Below are positions 5,969-7,094 of a stretch of 7,094 nucleotides of DNA, piece after piece. Origin of the DNA: Dechloromonas sp. GTDB taxonomy: Bacteria; Pseudomonadota; Gammaproteobacteria; Burkholderiales; Rhodocyclaceae. The stretch's first letter is position 1. Every line of letters starts with the position of its first letter. A model generated the notes under the pieces. That model did not search any database and was not told the DNA's origin. It saw nothing but the letters and a program-made list of their open reading frames with translations. Position numbers and translations under genes: made by a program. The DNA is taken from positions 1-7,094 of the forward strand of contig JAFLDQ010000174.1 in the NCBI GenBank assembly GCA_017302355.1, read 5' to 3'.

Positions 5969-6379
5969 GTGCACGGACAAGACAACAAGTGGCTGCGACA
6001 AAACCAGATTCCGCAGGAACTCCGCAAACACGCCACCGATGCCGAACGGCTGCTTTGGCAGTATCTGCGTGGGCAGCAACTTGGCGTCAAAATCCGTCGA
6101 CAACACCCATTCAACAATTATGTGCTGGATTTCGTCTGCCCCCAGAACAAGCTGGTTATTGAATTGGATGGCGGCCAGCATGCGGAAGCAGCAACCAAGG
6201 ATGGAGTCCGAACACGAGCGCTTGCAAAATCAGGCTTTCGTGTTTTGCGGTTTTGGAACAATCAGGTATTTCAGGAAACGGAAGCTGTGATCGAGACAAT
6301 TGTGGCCGCTATCGCCGAAACCCATCCCCACCCCAGCCCTCCCCTTGAAGGGGAGGGTGATGAGGAATCCGAATCATGA
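5969..6379 (+). CDS. DUF559 domain protein, probable Vsr/PD-(D/E)XK-like endonuclease
   Basis: The 136-residue product has the DUF559 pattern: an N-terminal helix with [12 protein letters not shown] (23-34), then [16 protein letters not shown] (41-56) and VIELDGGQH (63-71), followed by KDGVRTRAL (77-85) and GFRVLRFWN (89-97). Asp54 and the Glu65-x-Asp67 pair, with His71, sit where the nuclease-fold active site is expected; the fold is related to the Vsr mismatch endonuclease. Substrate and role are unknown for this family. The chosen start is GTG 5969, where the left repeat's purine-rich inner end may serve as ribosome-binding site; this is the least certain point. Residues from about 117 onward, including [12 protein letters not shown], are encoded by the right repeat, and the final residues and stop come from sequence beyond it. 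The stop TGA overlaps the lyase ATG as ATGA. Base composition is less GC-rich than in its neighbours, suggesting transfer. Confidence 0.85.
   Translation: MHGQDNKWLRQNQIPQELRKHATDAERLLWQYLRGQQLGVKIRRQHPFNNYVLDFVCPQNKLVIELDGGQHAEAATKDGVRTRALAKSGFRVLRFWNNQVFQETEAVIETIVAAIAETHPHPSPPLEGEGDEESES
6320..6357 (-). repeat. Right inverted repeat of the DUF559 cassette
   Basis: This is the inverted partner of 5924-5961. The palindrome occupies 6337-6357, with the same arms around a central G, and the C-rich tail 6320-6336 faces the gene. C-tracts at 6321-6323, 6326-6329, 6331-6334, 6337-6339 and 6341-6344 make a quadruplex-type motif on the minus strand. The repeat lies inside the DUF559 reading frame and encodes its proline/glutamate-rich tail. 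It ends 4 bases before the lyase ribosome-binding site. Confidence 0.92.
6362..6367 (+). promoter_or_regulatory. Ribosome-binding site of the HMG-CoA lyase gene
   Basis: GAGGAA stands 8 bases before ATG 6376 and just outside the right repeat, so the cassette leaves the lyase's translation signal intact. A hairpin formed by 6337-6357 would end 4 bases upstream of it. Confidence 0.65.
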
Positions 6380-7094
6380 AACTGCCCGCCAAGGTCAATA
6401 TCGTCGAAGTCGGCCCACGCGACGGCCTGCAGAATGAAAAGCAGGTCGTTCCCACTGAAATCAAGATCGAGCTGATCGACCGCCTCGCCGATGCCGGGCT
6501 GCGCGTCATCGAGGCGACTTCCTTCGTCTCGCCCAAGTGGGTGCCGCAGATGGGCGACAACGCGGCGGTGATGCAGGGCATCAAACGCGACCCTGCTGCG
6601 GTCTACCCGGTCTTGACGCCCAATTTGCAGGGCTTCGATGCGGCCGTGCAGGCCGGGGCGAGCGAAGTCGCCATTTTCGGCGCCGCCTCGGAGTCGTTCT
6701 CGCGCAAGAACATCAACTGCTCGATTGCCGAGAGCCTGAAACGCTTCGAACCGATCCTTTCCTCGGCCAGCGCGCTGGAAATTCCGGTGCGTGGTTATGT
6801 CTCCTGCGTCGTCGGCTGCCCCTACGAGGGGGAGATCGCCCCCGGGCAGGCTGCCGGCATCGCGAAGCAGCTGTTCGACATGGGCTGCTACGAAATCTCG
6901 CTCGGCGACACCATCGGCGTCGGCAACCCGGCGACCATCCGGCGCATGATCGAGGCCTGCGCCCGGCTCGTGCCGATCGCCAGGCTGGCCGGCCATTATC
7001 ACGACACCTACGGCATGGCGATCGCCAACATCTACGCCTCGCTGGAAATGGGGATGGCGATCTTCGATGCCTCGGTCGCCGGCCTCGGCGGCTG
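6376..7094 (+). CDS. liuE: Hydroxymethylglutaryl-CoA lyase (3' end outside the window)
   Basis: LiuE (also MvaB/HmgL) cleaves (S)-HMG-CoA to acetoacetate and acetyl-CoA, the last step of leucine catabolism. The 239 visible residues, of about 300 expected, begin with [17 protein letters not shown] (7-23), holding the catalytic Arg15 and metal-binding Asp16. They continue with [14 protein letters not shown] (46-59) containing Glu46, then SLGDTIGVG (175-183) and [10 protein letters not shown] (206-215), where His207 and His209 bind the metal. The window ends inside the lyase signature SVAGLGG (233-239); the two remaining bases, TG, fit the expected catalytic cysteine codon. This TIM-barrel DRE-TIM metalloenzyme type is distinguished from isopropylmalate or homocitrate synthases by GPRDGLQNE and the [10 protein letters not shown] segment. 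ATG 6376 overlaps the DUF559 stop and has GAGGAA upstream. Confidence 0.95.
   Translation, partial: MKLPAKVNIVEVGPRDGLQNEKQVVPTEIKIELIDRLADAGLRVIEATSFVSPKWVPQMGDNAAVMQGIKRDPAAVYPVLTPNLQGFDAAVQAGASEVAIFGAASESFSRKNINCSIAESLKRFEPILSSASALEIPVRGYVSCVVGCPYEGEIAPGQAAGIAKQLFDMGCYEISLGDTIGVGNPATIRRMIEACARLVPIARLAGHYHDTYGMAIANIYASLEMGMAIFDASVAGLGG

Larger units (their letters stand above)
5921..6360 (+). mobile_element. Putative DUF559 nuclease cassette bounded by 38-bp inverted repeats
   Basis: A unit of about 440 bp lies between the mccA stop (5918-5920) and the lyase ribosome-binding site (6362-6367). It consists of a left repeat, one DUF559 gene and a right repeat in inverted orientation. Hand-counted G+C for the 60-base stretches at 6121, 6181 and 6241 is 32, 33 and 25, against 43 of 60 at 4081-4140 in mccA. 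It separates two genes of one pathway that would otherwise adjoin. No transposase or convincing target-site duplication is seen, so mobility is inference; a REP-like repeat pair that happens to surround the gene is the alternative. Confidence 0.55.

Noticed and set aside
5918..6362. Target-site duplication around the DUF559 cassette
   Set aside because: Only GAT is shared by both outer edges (left CTAGATC, right GTGATGA), which is too short to separate from chance.
6271..7002. A 243-codon minus-strand frame opposite hmgL
   Set aside because: The + strand reading gives an HMG-CoA lyase with all visible metal ligands; the antisense product has no motif.

Overview
The window is a densely packed, single-strand (+) gene cluster of GC-rich DNA that encodes most of the leucine/isovalerate degradation (Liu) pathway. 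Gene content, codon use and the mixture of liu genes with LOG and PaiB-type genes suggest a betaproteobacterium, possibly Rhodocyclales-like; that placement is inference from general resemblance, as no 16S or other marker is present. No promoter, tRNA, rRNA, CRISPR array or transposase is visible.

Layout: (1) 1-61, the last 19 codons of a gene resembling the C-terminus of a 2-hydroxychromene-2-carboxylate isomerase/DsbA-family protein. (2) 69-668, a LOG-family (TIGR00730) nucleotide phosphoribohydrolase. (3) 701-2320, methylcrotonyl-CoA carboxylase carboxyltransferase subunit (liuB/mccB). (4) 2325-2945, a PaiB-family FMN-binding split-barrel protein. (5) 2963-3748, 3-methylglutaconyl-CoA hydratase (liuC). 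(6) 3749-3868, a 120-bp gap holding a 41-codon ORF whose first residues resemble the biotin-carboxylase N-terminus and whose end overlaps the next start. (7) 3869-5920, biotin-containing methylcrotonyl-CoA carboxylase subunit (liuD/mccA). (8) 5921-6360, an inserted-looking cassette: a small DUF559 (Vsr/PD-(D/E)XK-like) nuclease gene bracketed by two 38-bp inverted repeats that match at 36 of 38 positions. (9) 6376-7094, hydroxymethylglutaryl-CoA lyase (liuE/mvaB), cut by the window end just before its catalytic cysteine.

The metabolic genes form one pathway: LiuB and LiuD carboxylate 3-methylcrotonyl-CoA, LiuC hydrates the resulting 3-methylglutaconyl-CoA to HMG-CoA, and LiuE cleaves HMG-CoA to acetyl-CoA and acetoacetate. 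The isovaleryl-CoA dehydrogenase that makes the substrate is probably upstream, outside the window.

The least explained part is the DUF559 cassette. It has lower GC than its neighbours, long near-perfect inverted repeats with an internal palindrome and a G-quadruplex-type motif, and no transposase. Its reading frame runs through the right repeat and stops in the start codon of the lyase gene. It looks like a nuclease-carrying mobile or REP-like unit that landed between mccA and hmgL without breaking the operon.
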